A stretch of 64,000 nucleotides of DNA from Chryseobacterium sp. SNU WT5 (GTDB lineage Bacteria > Bacteroidota > Bacteroidia > Flavobacteriales > Weeksellaceae). The stretch lies in NCBI RefSeq assembly GCF_007362475.1, contig NZ_CP041687.1:2542001-2606000 (forward strand). The letters run 5' to 3'. The translations under genes and the position numbers were made by a program. Under the pieces are notes generated by a model. It saw only the letters and a program-made list of their open reading frames with translations. It had not been told where the DNA came from and did no database searches. Shown in pieces: positions 33,536 through 43,320 of the stretch (its first letter is position 1; each line of letters starts with the position of its first letter).

Positions 33536-34918
33536 ATGAAAAAAATATTTTTAAGCGCAGCAATGCTTACAGTTGCATTCGCATTTGGGCAGAAAAAAGA
33601 AATAACCGCTGCAGTAAAAGCAATTGAATCAGGTGATACAACAACAGCAAATTCACAACTATCTCAAGCAGAAAGTACAATGGGCGGGAAGACTTATTTG
33701 CTGGAGCCTGCAGTTTTGGAGCAGTATTATTACGCTAAAGGTTTGTCTCTTCTGAAATCAGGGAAGACCGCTGAAGGAGCAGTTTATCTTGGAAAGATCA
33801 ATGAGTTGGCCAAAAATAAAATTTATACAGGGAAAGATTCCAGTAAAAATAAAGTTTACTTTGTAGGTAAACAGGCAGCAGATGAGTCTGGAATCAGTGG
33901 ACTAAAGGAAGAAACATATTCCCCATCGTTAACCGGAAAATTAGGATCATCTCTTAATCCTGCGATCGAGGCCGCAAATAAAATAGCAGTAAACGCTTAT
34001 AATGCGAAAAAGTACGCGGAAGCAGCGCCGAAATTTAAAGAAGTGTATAACCTACTTAATGCTGCGGGTCAGGATAACAAGAAATATCTTTATTATGCAG
34101 GTTTAACTTATGCGCTTGCCGATAATAAGAAAGAAGCTATTGAGGTATTTAGCGAATTGATTAATTCCGGATATAATGGTATTGAAACCACTTACACGGC
34201 AAAGAACAAAAAGACCAATGAAGTTGAAAATTTAGAGAGAATTAATTGGGATTTATACAAAAAAATGGGTACTGCTGGTGAGTATACTGATTTTAAAACC
34301 GAAGTTTCAAAAAGCTTAGAGCAGGAATTGTATGAAACAAATGCGGCCTTATTGGTAGAGTCTGATCGTGCGGAAGAAGCATTAGCGATTATTGAAAAAG
34401 GATTGAAGAAGTTTCCTAACAATGCTAAATTAGCAGAGTTGCAGGGTACTGCCTACTATAAATCAGGAAAAACCAATGAATTTATTGGCAATCTTAAAGC
34501 TCAGATCGCGAAAAATCCGAATGATGCGACCAATTGGTATAATTTAGCGGTATTGCAAAGTAAGGATCCTGCAACTGAAGGTGATGCACTCATTTCTTAC
34601 AAGAAAGCAGTAGAGTTAAAACCAGATTTTACACAAGCTTGGCAAAACCTTACTTATATGACAATGGGTGATGATGGTAAAGCTATTGATGATTACAATA
34701 GCGCTAAGAAAGCAGGTAAAACCGAATTAGCAAATAAAATTATTGAGGCTAGAAGAGTTAGGTTAGCTGCTACTGTTCCTTATGCTGAAAAATGGTACCA
34801 GACTGATATGAATAATATAGATGTGGTAACTTTACTCAGAGGTTTGTATTTATCAACCAAGAACGATGTGAAATTCAAAGAGTTTAAGGCGAAAGAAGAA
34901 GCAATGAAAGCGAAATAG
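33536..34918 (+). CDS. Exported tetratricopeptide-repeat protein
   Basis: 460 residues with a signal peptide (MKKIFLSAAMLTVAFAFGQ). Tandem helical repeats of TPR character are spread from about 150 to 400, for example KKYLYYAGLTYALADNKKEAIEVF, AEEALAIIEKGLKKFPNNAKLAELQG and DATNWYNLAVLQSKD...ALISYKKAVELKPDFTQAWQNL. TPRs bind protein partners. It begins 30 bases after gyrA and ends with a terminator, so it is probably co-transcribed with gyrA. Location is periplasmic or outer-membrane linked; no partner is known. Confidence 0.85.
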   Translation: MKKIFLSAAMLTVAFAFGQKKEITAAVKAIESGDTTTANSQLSQAESTMGGKTYLLEPAVLEQYYYAKGLSLLKSGKTAEGAVYLGKINELAKNKIYTGKDSSKNKVYFVGKQAADESGISGLKEETYSPSLTGKLGSSLNPAIEAANKIAVNAYNAKKYAEAAPKFKEVYNLLNAAGQDNKKYLYYAGLTYALADNKKEAIEVFSELINSGYNGIETTYTAKNKKTNEVENLERINWDLYKKMGTAGEYTDFKTEVSKSLEQELYETNAALLVESDRAEEALAIIEKGLKKFPNNAKLAELQGTAYYKSGKTNEFIGNLKAQIAKNPNDATNWYNLAVLQSKDPATEGDALISYKKAVELKPDFTQAWQNLTYMTMGDDGKAIDDYNSAKKAGKTELANKIIEARRVRLAATVPYAEKWYQTDMNNIDVVTLLRGLYLSTKNDVKFKEFKAKEEAMKAK

Positions 34919-34943
34919 ATCATAAGTAAGATCGAATATTATA

Positions 34944-34982
34944 AAAAGTATATCAAATTAATTTTGTTATACTTTTTTTTTC
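34944..34982 (+). terminator. Terminator after the TPR gene
   Basis: AAAAGTATA pairs with TATACTTTT, followed by further T (34977-34982); it lies 26 bases after the stop. Confidence 0.75.
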
Positions 34983-35072
34983 TTATTACATCAGCTATTT
35001 TTAATAAAACTTTAAGACTCATCTTTTTCTAAATTCTTATTTTCTTTGTAAATTCACTTCAAATATAATGTT

Positions 35073-36845
35073 ATGACTTCATCAGAAAAAATAGTGGCAC
35101 TTCGCCAGCAAATGGCTTTGAACGACGTAGATGCCTTTATTATATATTCCGCAGATCCGCATATGAGTGAATACTTACCTGACGAGTGGCAAGAGCGTAC
35201 TTGGCTTTCAGGTTTTACAGGTTCCGCGGGATTTGTAGTAATTACTAAACATAACGCTGGTTTATGGACCGATGGACGGTACTTTGTGCAAGCTCCCATT
35301 GAATTAAAAGGATCAGGTATTGATCTTTTTAAAGATGGTGTGGATGGAACGCCGAATTATATCGACTGGATTATTTCGGAAATTCCGGAAAATGGTACGG
35401 TCGCAGTGAATGCGATTGCAACTTCTCACTCCAACTGGGAATTATTAAAGGAAAAGCTTTCTGAAAAAAATAGAAAGTTGGTAGACTTACCTTTATTGAA
35501 AGAAATTTGGAAAGATAGAAATCGGAATGCTGCTAAGAATCCTGTTTTTGTACACCCATTAGAGAGAGCAGGGAAATCTGTGACTGAAAAACTCTGTGAC
35601 ATTCGCGATAAAATGGAGGATCTTGGCGCCTCAGTTCATATTATTTCAAGTTTAGATGATGTGGCTTGGACGCTCAATTTACGTGGGTCAGATGTTCAAG
35701 CGAACCCGGTGTTCTTAGGGTATATCATTTTAACTAAAAACGAAGCGAAATTATTTGTTGATTTAGAGAAATTAGATGTTGATTCCAGAAAGCAGATGGA
35801 TGAGGCCGGTGTCAAAATGTTACCTTATGACGATTTCTATAAAGATTTAAAAAACTTCAGTAACGAAAAAATATTGATTTCACCTGCAGGTAATCAATCC
35901 ATATTTGAGACTTTAAAAGAAGACAATACCTTCATCAAAGCAGCCGTTCCCGGAAACTTAATGAAAGCCGTTAAAAATGGGACAGAATTGGAGGGCTTTA
36001 GAACTGTAATGCAAAGAGATGGGGTTGCCATGGTGAAGTTTCTCTATTGGTTAACACACCAAGCTGGAAAGGAAACTTTAAATGAATATACAATCGGAGA
36101 GAAATTATTAGGCTTCCGAAAAGAGGGGAAAAATTTCGTGGGCGTAAGTTTCGGGAGTATTGTTGGATACAAAGAAAATGGGGCTCAAATGCATTACTCC
36201 GCAAAAAGTGAAGGAAGTAAAGAGGTGACTAATGAAGCAACTATTTTAGTAGATTCAGGGGGACAGTATTTAGAAGGAACCACCGATATTACGCGAACTT
36301 TTGCGCTTGGTACTGCTACAGAAGAATTTAAGCACAATTGTACTTTGGCGTTAAAAGGAATGATTCAGCTTTCTATGGTGAAGTTTCCGAAAGGAACCAG
36401 AGGGGTACAGCTCGATGCTTTTGCAAGAATGGCACTCTGGAAAGAAGGAAAGGATTATAACCATGGAACCGGGCACGGCGTTGGTAGTTTTATGAATGTA
36501 CATGAAGGCCCGCAGAATATTAGAAAAGATATGAATTTTCAGGAATTATTACCTGGAATGGTGTTGTCCAATGAACCTGGCTTCTATTACGAAAACCATT
36601 ATGGAATTCGTCATGAAAATCTGGTTGCAGTACAGGAAAAAGAAACTACGGATTTCGGAACGTTTTACGAGTTCGAAACTCTAACGATTTGTCCTTTTGA
36701 CCGAAATGTAATTGAAACAGAATTATTGACAGAGCCCGAAAAACAATGGCTGAATACCTACCATCAATGGTGTAAAGATAAATTAGAAAATGATCTGGAC
36801 GGCGACGTAAAAGCTTGGTTCCTGGAACAGGTCAAACCTTTATAG
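35073..36845 (+). CDS. Xaa-Pro aminopeptidase (aminopeptidase P family, M24B)
   Basis: 590 residues with the three-domain layout of the long (human XPNPEP1-like) aminopeptidase P: two creatinase-like N-terminal domains (1-310) and the M24 pita-bread catalytic domain. Metal ligands are visible: two Asp in VDSGGQYLEGTTDITRTF, His in HGTGHGVGSFMNVHEGP, Glu in SNEPGFYYE and Glu in YEFETLT; substrate His also in HENL. It removes the residue before a proline, typically with Mn2+. There is no signal peptide, so it is cytosolic and presumably recycles proline peptides. Alone in its transcription unit with a terminator directly behind. Confidence 0.93.
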   Translation: MTSSEKIVALRQQMALNDVDAFIIYSADPHMSEYLPDEWQERTWLSGFTGSAGFVVITKHNAGLWTDGRYFVQAPIELKGSGIDLFKDGVDGTPNYIDWIISEIPENGTVAVNAIATSHSNWELLKEKLSEKNRKLVDLPLLKEIWKDRNRNAAKNPVFVHPLERAGKSVTEKLCDIRDKMEDLGASVHIISSLDDVAWTLNLRGSDVQANPVFLGYIILTKNEAKLFVDLEKLDVDSRKQMDEAGVKMLPYDDFYKDLKNFSNEKILISPAGNQSIFETLKEDNTFIKAAVPGNLMKAVKNGTELEGFRTVMQRDGVAMVKFLYWLTHQAGKETLNEYTIGEKLLGFRKEGKNFVGVSFGSIVGYKENGAQMHYSAKSEGSKEVTNEATILVDSGGQYLEGTTDITRTFALGTATEEFKHNCTLALKGMIQLSMVKFPKGTRGVQLDAFARMALWKEGKDYNHGTGHGVGSFMNVHEGPQNIRKDMNFQELLPGMVLSNEPGFYYENHYGIRHENLVAVQEKETTDFGTFYEFETLTICPFDRNVIETELLTEPEKQWLNTYHQWCKDKLENDLDGDVKAWFLEQVKPL

Positions 36846-36850
36846 ATAGC

Positions 36851-36879
36851 AAAGTGTAGATTTTTCTACACTTTTTTTT
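36851..36879 (+). terminator. Terminator after the aminopeptidase P gene
   Basis: AAGTGTAGA pairs with TCTACACTT, followed by seven T; 6 bases after the stop. Confidence 0.85.
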
Positions 36880-37003
36880 GGGCGTGACCCTTGTCCTTGC
36901 TAAGGCCTTCGCTGGGGTCGGGCTATCTGTTACAATTCCTCGTTTCGGCGCTCGCTTCGCTCGCGCCTCTACTGCGGGATTTTTACGTCTATCCCTCACG
37001 CAG
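36880..37003. repeat. REP-like flavobacterial palindromic element
   Basis: Begins GGGCGTGACCC and ends TATCCCTCACGC, with inner palindromes GACCC...GGGTC and GCGCTCGCTTCGCTCGCGC. Much richer in G+C than its surroundings. The gggcgtga...tccctcacgc frame is a well-populated element of Chryseobacterium and Elizabethkingia genomes, usually in gaps as here. A short minus-strand frame across it is not a gene. Confidence 0.75.
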
Positions 37004-37095
37004 ATTGTTGCCAATTTAGAATTTTAGTTTGATAGATTTTGATTAAAAACTAAAAGGCTCTATTGCCTAATTTGGTCGCACTTCTGTTTCTTTAA

Positions 37096-37998
37096 TTAAG
37101 AATATAAGTCAGCGCCTATGCGATAGGTATTGGTATGAGCATTAATAATGGTTTTAATCTCAGCAGAATATCCACCGCCCATACTGCATTGTACTGGTAT
37201 TTGAAATTTTTCACAATTGGAGAATACGATTTCATCCCGCTTCTTGCAGCCTTCTAATGTACAATTTAAATTTCCTAATTTATCAGAATCTAAAATATCG
37301 ACGCCACTGAGATAAAAGATAAAATCAGGTTTTTCCTGGTTAATTATTTTTGGGACAAACTTATTGATAATCTTCAGATATTCATGGTCAGAAGTTCCGG
37401 TCGGAAGTCCAATATCTAGATCAGAAACTTCTTTTTTGAACGGATAATTGGTTTGACCATGTACAGAAAATGTAAAAACGTTGTTATTATTCTGAAAAAT
37501 TTCCGCAGTTCCATTTCCCTGATGTACGTCAAGATCAATGATTAGTATTTTTGAGGCTAATTTTCTTTCTAAAAGATAAGTTGCCCCAATAGCCTGATCA
37601 TTCAACATGCAAAAACCTTCACCCCGATTGGTAAAAGCATGATGCGTTCCACCGGCTATATTAAATGCGATACCACTGTCAAAGGCATTTTCACATCCTG
37701 TAATGGTCCCTTGGGCAATTCGTAGTTCCCGTTCGACCAATGCTGCTGACAGGGGAAATCCTATTTTACGTATTTCTTTTTCATCGAGAGTTAAATTTAA
37801 TAAACGGTCTACATATTCCCGATTATGAACAGCGTATATCGATTTTAAATCAGCAATTTCCGGCTTGAAAAAATCAGCCTCTTCTGCGATACCTTCTAAT
37901 ATTAATTGTTGAGGCAGTAATTCATACTTCAACATCGGGAATTTATGACCTTCTGGCACTGGATGCCTGTAAATGGGATGATAAGCAATGGACAACAT
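37096..37998 (-). CDS. Histone deacetylase-like (class II) amidohydrolase
   Basis: 300 residues of the arginase/deacetylase fold. The zinc site is visible: DLDVHQGNGT gives Asp and His ligands, GVDILDSD the second Asp; the catalytic His-His pair is in GGTHHAF, and GGGYS is the active-site loop near the C-terminus. Bacterial members hydrolyse acetyl groups from amines or other small substrates. No acetyl-utilising operon is nearby, so the substrate is unknown. Cytosolic, single gene. Confidence 0.9.
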   Translation of the reverse strand: MLSIAYHPIYRHPVPEGHKFPMLKYELLPQQLILEGIAEEADFFKPEIADLKSIYAVHNREYVDRLLNLTLDEKEIRKIGFPLSAALVERELRIAQGTITGCENAFDSGIAFNIAGGTHHAFTNRGEGFCMLNDQAIGATYLLERKLASKILIIDLDVHQGNGTAEIFQNNNNVFTFSVHGQTNYPFKKEVSDLDIGLPTGTSDHEYLKIINKFVPKIINQEKPDFIFYLSGVDILDSDKLGNLNCTLEGCKKRDEIVFSNCEKFQIPVQCSMGGGYSAEIKTIINAHTNTYRIGADLYS

Positions 37999-38198
37999 TT
38001 AATAGTTATTTTAAAATTGGATAGAAGATCACAAGTCCTTAGTCAAAGTTTAAGCTGGGCTATAGAAAGAGGGTTAGGGATTGCAAAAGGTTACTTATTA
38101 AAAGATATATCTACAAATAACTAGTGATAATGCTAAATTACTAAATATCAAGTATTTAAATGGTTGAGATTATTTCCCAAGTTCATACATATATTTGA

Positions 38199-39722
38199 TT
38201 ATAGCCAATCTGGAATCAGATCTTGGATCATTTTAGTTGATATCGGGTAGATTTTAATAATATCTGGATGATCCTTGGTTAAAAACCCCATATTCGCTTC
38301 GCCTCCAGTCATCAGGAAATCTGCAAGTGCTAAATGATACGATTTTTCTGGATCAATAGTGACATCTTTTAAAGTCCAATTTTTCGTTTCTGGATTGTAC
38401 TTAACAGCTTCAGAATATTGTAGAAAACCACCAGATCCTATATTATTTCGGCCCGCTTCTAAAATACGTTTTACCAAATTGCCTTTCATTTCCACTTCCA
38501 TGATAGAACCACCGTAAGGCAAAGTACGGATGATATCATATTCAGTAATCGGCATTTGAAGAATGTCATCCACCCGAATTGACCCGGAATTAAGAATTGC
38601 TATATCAGCTTTTGGAACCGCCTTTTCCATCGCGGAAACGATAATTCGGGTTAAGTTTGTTTTCCCGCTGCGAATCATTTCTTCCCGTCCATCTAAAGGT
38701 TCGCCAGCTTGCCGAATAACTCTTTTAGCATTAAATCCAAGCGCTTCATAATTTATTTCACCGATATCCATCCACTTCTTTACAACCAAAGCAGTTGCTG
38801 GATCATCAATAATTGCAGTATCGATCATTCGTAATTCTGGAATAACGGAAGTCTTTTTGTTTTTTACATCAATCGTAAGATAATTTACATAAGCCGATTT
38901 TGCATTGGCGTGTGCTTTAGTAATATAGAGATCACCTATTTTTTTAAACTGCATATTATGTTCATGTCCGCCCATGATCAATGCAAGCCCAGGCACCCGA
39001 CGAGCCAAAATACTGTCTTGCTCTATGGCGAGATGTGTGATCGCAACTACTGCATCACACGTTTTGTTTAATTCATTGTACAGTTTTTCGGCAACTTCAA
39101 ATTCATCTGTATAAGTAACATATTCGGCTTTATTAAATGGAAGTGTTAATCCAATAAAGCCAATTTTTGCTTTGGTGCCGTCTGCATCCTTCACGTCCAT
39201 AATATAACTTTCAGGAAAAGGTTCTTTACCGGAAGAAGTTGTTTTCACGAAAGGTGCAACGCCAGAAGCTGTTTTGTGAAAAGTATTGGATGCGATCCAC
39301 CTAAAGCTAGATTCATTGATTCTTTCTTGAAGTTCATCTTCCTTGATATCAAACTCGTGATTTCCAAAAACTGCCAGATCCAAACCTGCGGAATTCAATG
39401 ATTCTACCATTTGTCTTCCCCGAATTCGCTTACCTTCATATTTCAAACTATTGTAGACGGATGGACTTAGAAAATCACCTGCCATTACCATAAAGGTATT
39501 TGAATTTTTGGCAATCTCTTGCTTTTTTAAAGTTGAAACTCTGGCAACACCGCCCACTTTGCCGCCTTGCAGGGAAGCAATTTCATACACATCATTGATC
39601 TGAACAAAAGTTACGGCTATCTTACCGTCATCTTTAACAATAGATGAAGTTGTTCGTACCGTTTTACAGGAAGTTAAAACCAAGACAAAAATCAAAGAAT
39701 AAAAAGAAATACTCGTTTTCAT
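38199..39722 (-). CDS. Lipoprotein 5'-nucleotidase / UshA-like metallophosphatase
   Basis: 507 residues with a lipoprotein signal (MKTSISFYSLIFVLVLTSC, Cys19). The N-terminal calcineurin-like phosphoesterase domain has the metal-binding series INDVYEI, GDFLSPS, GNHEFD and GGHEHNM; the C-terminal 5'-nucleotidase domain (about 330-500) has NSGSIRVDD and the GGFLQYS/ ALADFLMTGGEANMGF substrate region. It removes phosphate from nucleotides outside the cytosol, in the outer membrane or periplasm. The gap 37999-38198 next to it holds no gene I can see. Confidence 0.93.
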   Translation of the reverse strand: MKTSISFYSLIFVLVLTSCKTVRTTSSIVKDDGKIAVTFVQINDVYEIASLQGGKVGGVARVSTLKKQEIAKNSNTFMVMAGDFLSPSVYNSLKYEGKRIRGRQMVESLNSAGLDLAVFGNHEFDIKEDELQERINESSFRWIASNTFHKTASGVAPFVKTTSSGKEPFPESYIMDVKDADGTKAKIGFIGLTLPFNKAEYVTYTDEFEVAEKLYNELNKTCDAVVAITHLAIEQDSILARRVPGLALIMGGHEHNMQFKKIGDLYITKAHANAKSAYVNYLTIDVKNKKTSVIPELRMIDTAIIDDPATALVVKKWMDIGEINYEALGFNAKRVIRQAGEPLDGREEMIRSGKTNLTRIIVSAMEKAVPKADIAILNSGSIRVDDILQMPITEYDIIRTLPYGGSIMEVEMKGNLVKRILEAGRNNIGSGGFLQYSEAVKYNPETKNWTLKDVTIDPEKSYHLALADFLMTGGEANMGFLTKDHPDIIKIYPISTKMIQDLIPDWL

Positions 39723-39835
39723 AGTAAAAAATTTAACTCAAGGTATTAATAATTAGTCATTTATGCAAACTGTAAATTGTGCTAGTGTAGGGATTTTAGT
39801 TTTCCAAATTTTCTCCTAAAGCTAAATTTTCGAAA

Positions 39836-40816
39836 TTATTTCCAAATCCGTGCGATAAAATCCAAAGCATTCTGACTGCTTATTTTATTAGTTTGGTCAA
39901 CGCCAAAATCTTTTTCTAAAATTTCATTAATTGGTGAATAATGTCCAGCATTGTCATGTTCTTTAAAATAGAATGGGATTCTTGATTTGTCCGGATTGTC
40001 CTTGGTGTAAAAATAATCAGCGCCGTAACAGATTGCGTTTTCTCCTCCTAATTCAATACCTTGAACAACGTGTTCATCCAGAGCTTCCACTTTTTCTGGA
40101 TTCACAAACGCCCGCACAAAGTTAAGTCCAATCAACCCTTTTTGATGGATGATTTCTTTCGCAATATCATCCGGTAAATTCCTTGGATGATCAAAAACGG
40201 ATCGGTAATTAGAATGACTCGCAATAATAGGAACGTTGATGTTTTCTTTTGAAATATAATTTAAAATATCGTAAGCCAAAGCATCACTCGTGTGCGAAAA
40301 ATCGATGGCGATGTTTCGGTTGTGTAGATAATCAATTAACGTTTTTCCATCATTCTTTAAGCCTGCAGTGGAGTAGTTGCCGCCACCAAATCGGTTTTCG
40401 GCATGATGCGTAAAACTGATATAAAGAACGTTTCCCACGATTTTAATAATCTTTTCCAAATGATCAAAACCTTGTTTCAAAGTCATGTTTTCATCACAAA
40501 ATGCAGAACCGCTTTCTATAGCCGCCAACATTCCGATATTTTCATTGTTGCTAAAGGTTTCTAAATGTTGTTTTCCGAAACGATACAATGCATTATCTTC
40601 CTTATTTAAGTTTTGGAAAATCTCACTTTGTTTCAAACCAAATTCATGGCTTTTTCCCTCAACAGGTGCGAAAATCGCCATGATCTGTAATTTCACATTT
40701 CCTTCTTTCAACCAAGGAATGGCACAACCGATTTCTTCTGCGTCATCAATACTGGTGTTTGGTCGGGTCAGATAAGAAAGAAGGTCGCAGTGGAGATCGA
40801 CTACAGGTTTTTTCAT
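39836..40816 (-). CDS. Membrane dipeptidase family (M19) dipeptidase
   Basis: 326 residues without a signal peptide. The zinc motif VDLHCDLLSYL (His and Asp) opens the TIM barrel, the bridging Glu is in AAIESGSAFCD, and IDFSHTSD and IIASHSNYRSVFDHPRN (His ligands and substrate contacts) follow. It cleaves dipeptides, including dehydro- or D-residue ones. Gene is separate from its neighbours by short gaps, on the same strand as MepB-like and nucleotidase genes. Confidence 0.9.
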   Translation of the reverse strand: MKKPVVDLHCDLLSYLTRPNTSIDDAEEIGCAIPWLKEGNVKLQIMAIFAPVEGKSHEFGLKQSEIFQNLNKEDNALYRFGKQHLETFSNNENIGMLAAIESGSAFCDENMTLKQGFDHLEKIIKIVGNVLYISFTHHAENRFGGGNYSTAGLKNDGKTLIDYLHNRNIAIDFSHTSDALAYDILNYISKENINVPIIASHSNYRSVFDHPRNLPDDIAKEIIHQKGLIGLNFVRAFVNPEKVEALDEHVVQGIELGGENAICYGADYFYTKDNPDKSRIPFYFKEHDNAGHYSPINEILEKDFGVDQTNKISSQNALDFIARIWK

Positions 40817-40849
40817 AAGGTTTTTTTTATTTTCCTCAATGATAGGAGT

Positions 40850-41368
40850 TTAATATATAGTTAGCAATTTTTTTGCGTGATTCAAATCAATTTTTTTAGA
40901 ATCGGAAAAATCTAAAAAATATTGCAATTGCCACGCTTGTGTTTTTTGTGCTTGTTTGCTGGTGGTCTCGTCCCAAATTGGATACACTCTTATGCCGCGT
41001 TTCCCGTCTTTTATTTCATCTGATAAAATCCGGTGTTTATGCAGTGCATTTTTTGGAAAGATAAAAACGCCCATTTGAGTTGGAGTATTGGCGACGATCA
41101 TTAAGAAATCTAAATCATCTTTGATGTCAAAAGGCGTTGTAATTCCCTTTTCATTTCTTTTCCAAATGCTTACGAATTGTCCCGTTTTCGTCGGTGTGAT
41201 TTTGGCTTTTCGAAATACAACTTTATATTCGTTGAGGTGAAAAGTATGAGCGGCATATTCCTGGCTTTCTGGTTCAGGTTCTATATTTTTTAAAAGTAAG
41301 TGACACGGTTTGAAAACCAGCTCATCAATTAATTTGATCTCGTAACAAGTGATCTTTTGGGAAATCAT
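40850..41368 (-). CDS. MepB family protein
   Basis: 172 residues resembling the MepB family (encoded next to the MepA multidrug pump in Staphylococcus): HTFHLNEYKVVFRKAKITPTKTGQFVSIWKR, then TPFDIKDDLDFLMIVANTPTQMGVFIFPKNALHKHRI and KRGIRVYPIWDE. MepB's function in resistance is not established. There is no MepA-type pump beside it here. Start and stop are well defined; it lies 33 bases behind the dipeptidase start on the same strand. Confidence 0.85.
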   Translation of the reverse strand: MISQKITCYEIKLIDELVFKPCHLLLKNIEPEPESQEYAAHTFHLNEYKVVFRKAKITPTKTGQFVSIWKRNEKGITTPFDIKDDLDFLMIVANTPTQMGVFIFPKNALHKHRILSDEIKDGKRGIRVYPIWDETTSKQAQKTQAWQLQYFLDFSDSKKIDLNHAKKLLTIY

Positions 41369-41587
41369 ATAAGTTCTAAATATTTAAATTTTATTAGCGG
41401 CTCCGTTTCCTAGGTCATTCCAAATATGCTTTATATTTAATCAACGAATTCTGTTATTATGAATGGAATGGAGCAACACTAAACGTAATGAAGAATTTCA
41501 ACTTTTAATTTTCTTAAGGGTTAGATTTCCGAGGCTGTATTGAAACAGATTTTCAGATTGATAAATTAACACATCATCAAATTAGCA

Positions 41588-42562
41588 CTAATCCATCACC
41601 AACAAAATTTTCCCAATATGTTCGCTGGTTTCCATCAATCGGTGTGCTTCGGCGGCTTCGGCTAAAGGAAACTTTTTATAAATGATCGGCTTTATTTTTT
41701 TGGAATGAAACATCGGCCAGATGTTTTTCTCAACCTGTTGAGCGATTTCTGTTTTTACTTCGTCCGTTTGGGGTTTGAGGAAACTTCCCGTTAAGGTCAG
41801 GTTTTTGGCCATGATCGTACGCAGGCTAATATTGACGTCGCTGCTTTTCATGCCGTTGATGTAAACAAGACGGCCTTTTTTATTCAAGATCTCGAGGTTC
41901 TTTTGGGTGTAATCTCCGCCGACCATATCGAGAATGACATCGATCTCTTCGTCTTTCCATACTTCTTCGAAAGCTTCTTTTTTATAATTAAGGATATGAT
42001 CAACTCCAAGATTTTTGAGAAATTCTACCTTTTCTTCTGTTCCCGCAGTGGAGTAGGTTTCGCAACCATAGGCTTTTGCCATTTGCAATCCCGTGGTTCC
42101 GATGCCGCTGGTTCCGCCGTGGATCAGTAATTTTTCACCCGGTTGAAGTTTGCCCAAATGAAAGACGTTGAACCAAACCGTAAAAACCGTTTCTGGAATT
42201 GCCGCAGCTTCGGTTAAACTGATTCCTTCCGGGATGGGAAGACAATGAGAACTGTCGACCACCACATATTCGGCATAACCGCCGTCTGCAATAAGTGCGC
42301 AAACATTATCGCCGACTTTTTTATCTTTTAAAGCAGAACCGATTTCTGTTATTTCGCCGGAAACTTCTAAGCCGGGAATTAAAGTGGTCGGCGAACCTTT
42401 GCCGTAAGTGGCTGTGTTTTGTCGCGTGATAATATCGCTGCGATTGACTCCGGCAGCTTTTACTTTAATAAGAACCTGGTTTTCTGTCGGTGATGGTTGT
42501 GGAGTTTCCTGTAATTGTAAAACTTCCGGTCCGCCGGATTTTGTGATATGGATTGCTTTCAT
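41588..42562 (-). CDS. NAD(P)H-quinone oxidoreductase (PIG3-type MDR family)
   Basis: 324 residues of the medium-chain dehydrogenase/reductase superfamily without the structural zinc lobe. The start MKAIHITKSGGPEVLQLQETPQ, the VKAAGVNRSDIITRQ segment and the NADPH-binding loop HGGTSGIGTTGLQMAKAYG (about 145-163) are typical of the PIG3/quinone reductase group. It probably reduces quinones or enones with NADPH. A degenerate copy of its first 55 bases is found again at 44352-44407, which shows an old partial duplication. Confidence 0.9.
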   Translation of the reverse strand: MKAIHITKSGGPEVLQLQETPQPSPTENQVLIKVKAAGVNRSDIITRQNTATYGKGSPTTLIPGLEVSGEITEIGSALKDKKVGDNVCALIADGGYAEYVVVDSSHCLPIPEGISLTEAAAIPETVFTVWFNVFHLGKLQPGEKLLIHGGTSGIGTTGLQMAKAYGCETYSTAGTEEKVEFLKNLGVDHILNYKKEAFEEVWKDEEIDVILDMVGGDYTQKNLEILNKKGRLVYINGMKSSDVNISLRTIMAKNLTLTGSFLKPQTDEVKTEIAQQVEKNIWPMFHSKKIKPIIYKKFPLAEAAEAHRLMETSEHIGKILLVMD

Positions 42563-42696
42563 TTATTCTTTTTATGGATTGACCTTAAAGGTAAAAAAAT
42601 GTTACTGGAATCGAAAGAAAGTATAAATGAAATTAGTAAAACTTCAAAAGGAAAACTTATGTTTTGGACTTAATTAACTGAAATAGGAGCTTAGAT

Positions 42697-43272
42697 TTAA
42701 TCTTCAGATTCGTAATCAATCCATTCAAACTTAGATTTTCCGTTTTCAGATATTGTTAGATGAAAATCATTTTCAAAATCGGTGTTGGGAATGGATAAAA
42801 TTCCTACGAAAATGAGGTCGTTATTTTCTTCATTAAGTGATTCAAACCTAAAATCTTTAATGGTGGCCTTGTTAATAAATTCGTAGAAATTCCCTTTTGG
42901 AAAGTCTTTTTTCAAAAAAGATTGATTGAAAATAACTGCGTTATCCCGTTCTATTTTAATAGTGCTTTCCATTTCGGGATAATAATTTCTGACTACAATA
43001 GAATCCGCTAAGTAAAAATCCTGATAAATATATTTTTCGTAAATATTCTTATTGGTTACGGAGATTTTCAAATTTCCTATTAAAGTATCTCGAGTTACAT
43101 TGTAGACAATCTGTTCGTTTCTTTTTAAAGTGTCAATTTTAAAAGTGTCTTTATTAAGCGTTTGAACGTTTACAACTTTTTCTTCTAGTTTCTCATTGTC
43201 GTTTTTTGAAGAACACGCAAAGATGGATAGGATCAAAAAGGAAGCAGTAAGGAGGTTGAGTATTTTTATCAT
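42697..43272 (-). CDS. Lipoprotein of unknown function
   Basis: 191 residues from the second Met (start 43272); an upstream in-frame ATG at 43296 would spoil the lipoprotein signal MIKILNLLTASFLILSIFAC (lipobox Cys at 20). The mature part is charged and soluble, with LKRNEQIVYNVTRDTL and ENDFHLTISENGKSKFEW. No family recognised. It lies in a run of three unknown genes on the same strand as two small neighbours. Confidence 0.7.
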   Translation of the reverse strand: MIKILNLLTASFLILSIFACSSKNDNEKLEEKVVNVQTLNKDTFKIDTLKRNEQIVYNVTRDTLIGNLKISVTNKNIYEKYIYQDFYLADSIVVRNYYPEMESTIKIERDNAVIFNQSFLKKDFPKGNFYEFINKATIKDFRFESLNEENNDLIFVGILSIPNTDFENDFHLTISENGKSKFEWIDYESED

Positions 43273-43320
43273 GGTCTTCGTTGAAAAATTCGTCACACAT
43301 TTTGTTTTTTATAAATACAA

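Noticed and set aside
36832-37014. A 60-codon minus-strand frame
   Set aside because: It is the translation of the REP-like element.
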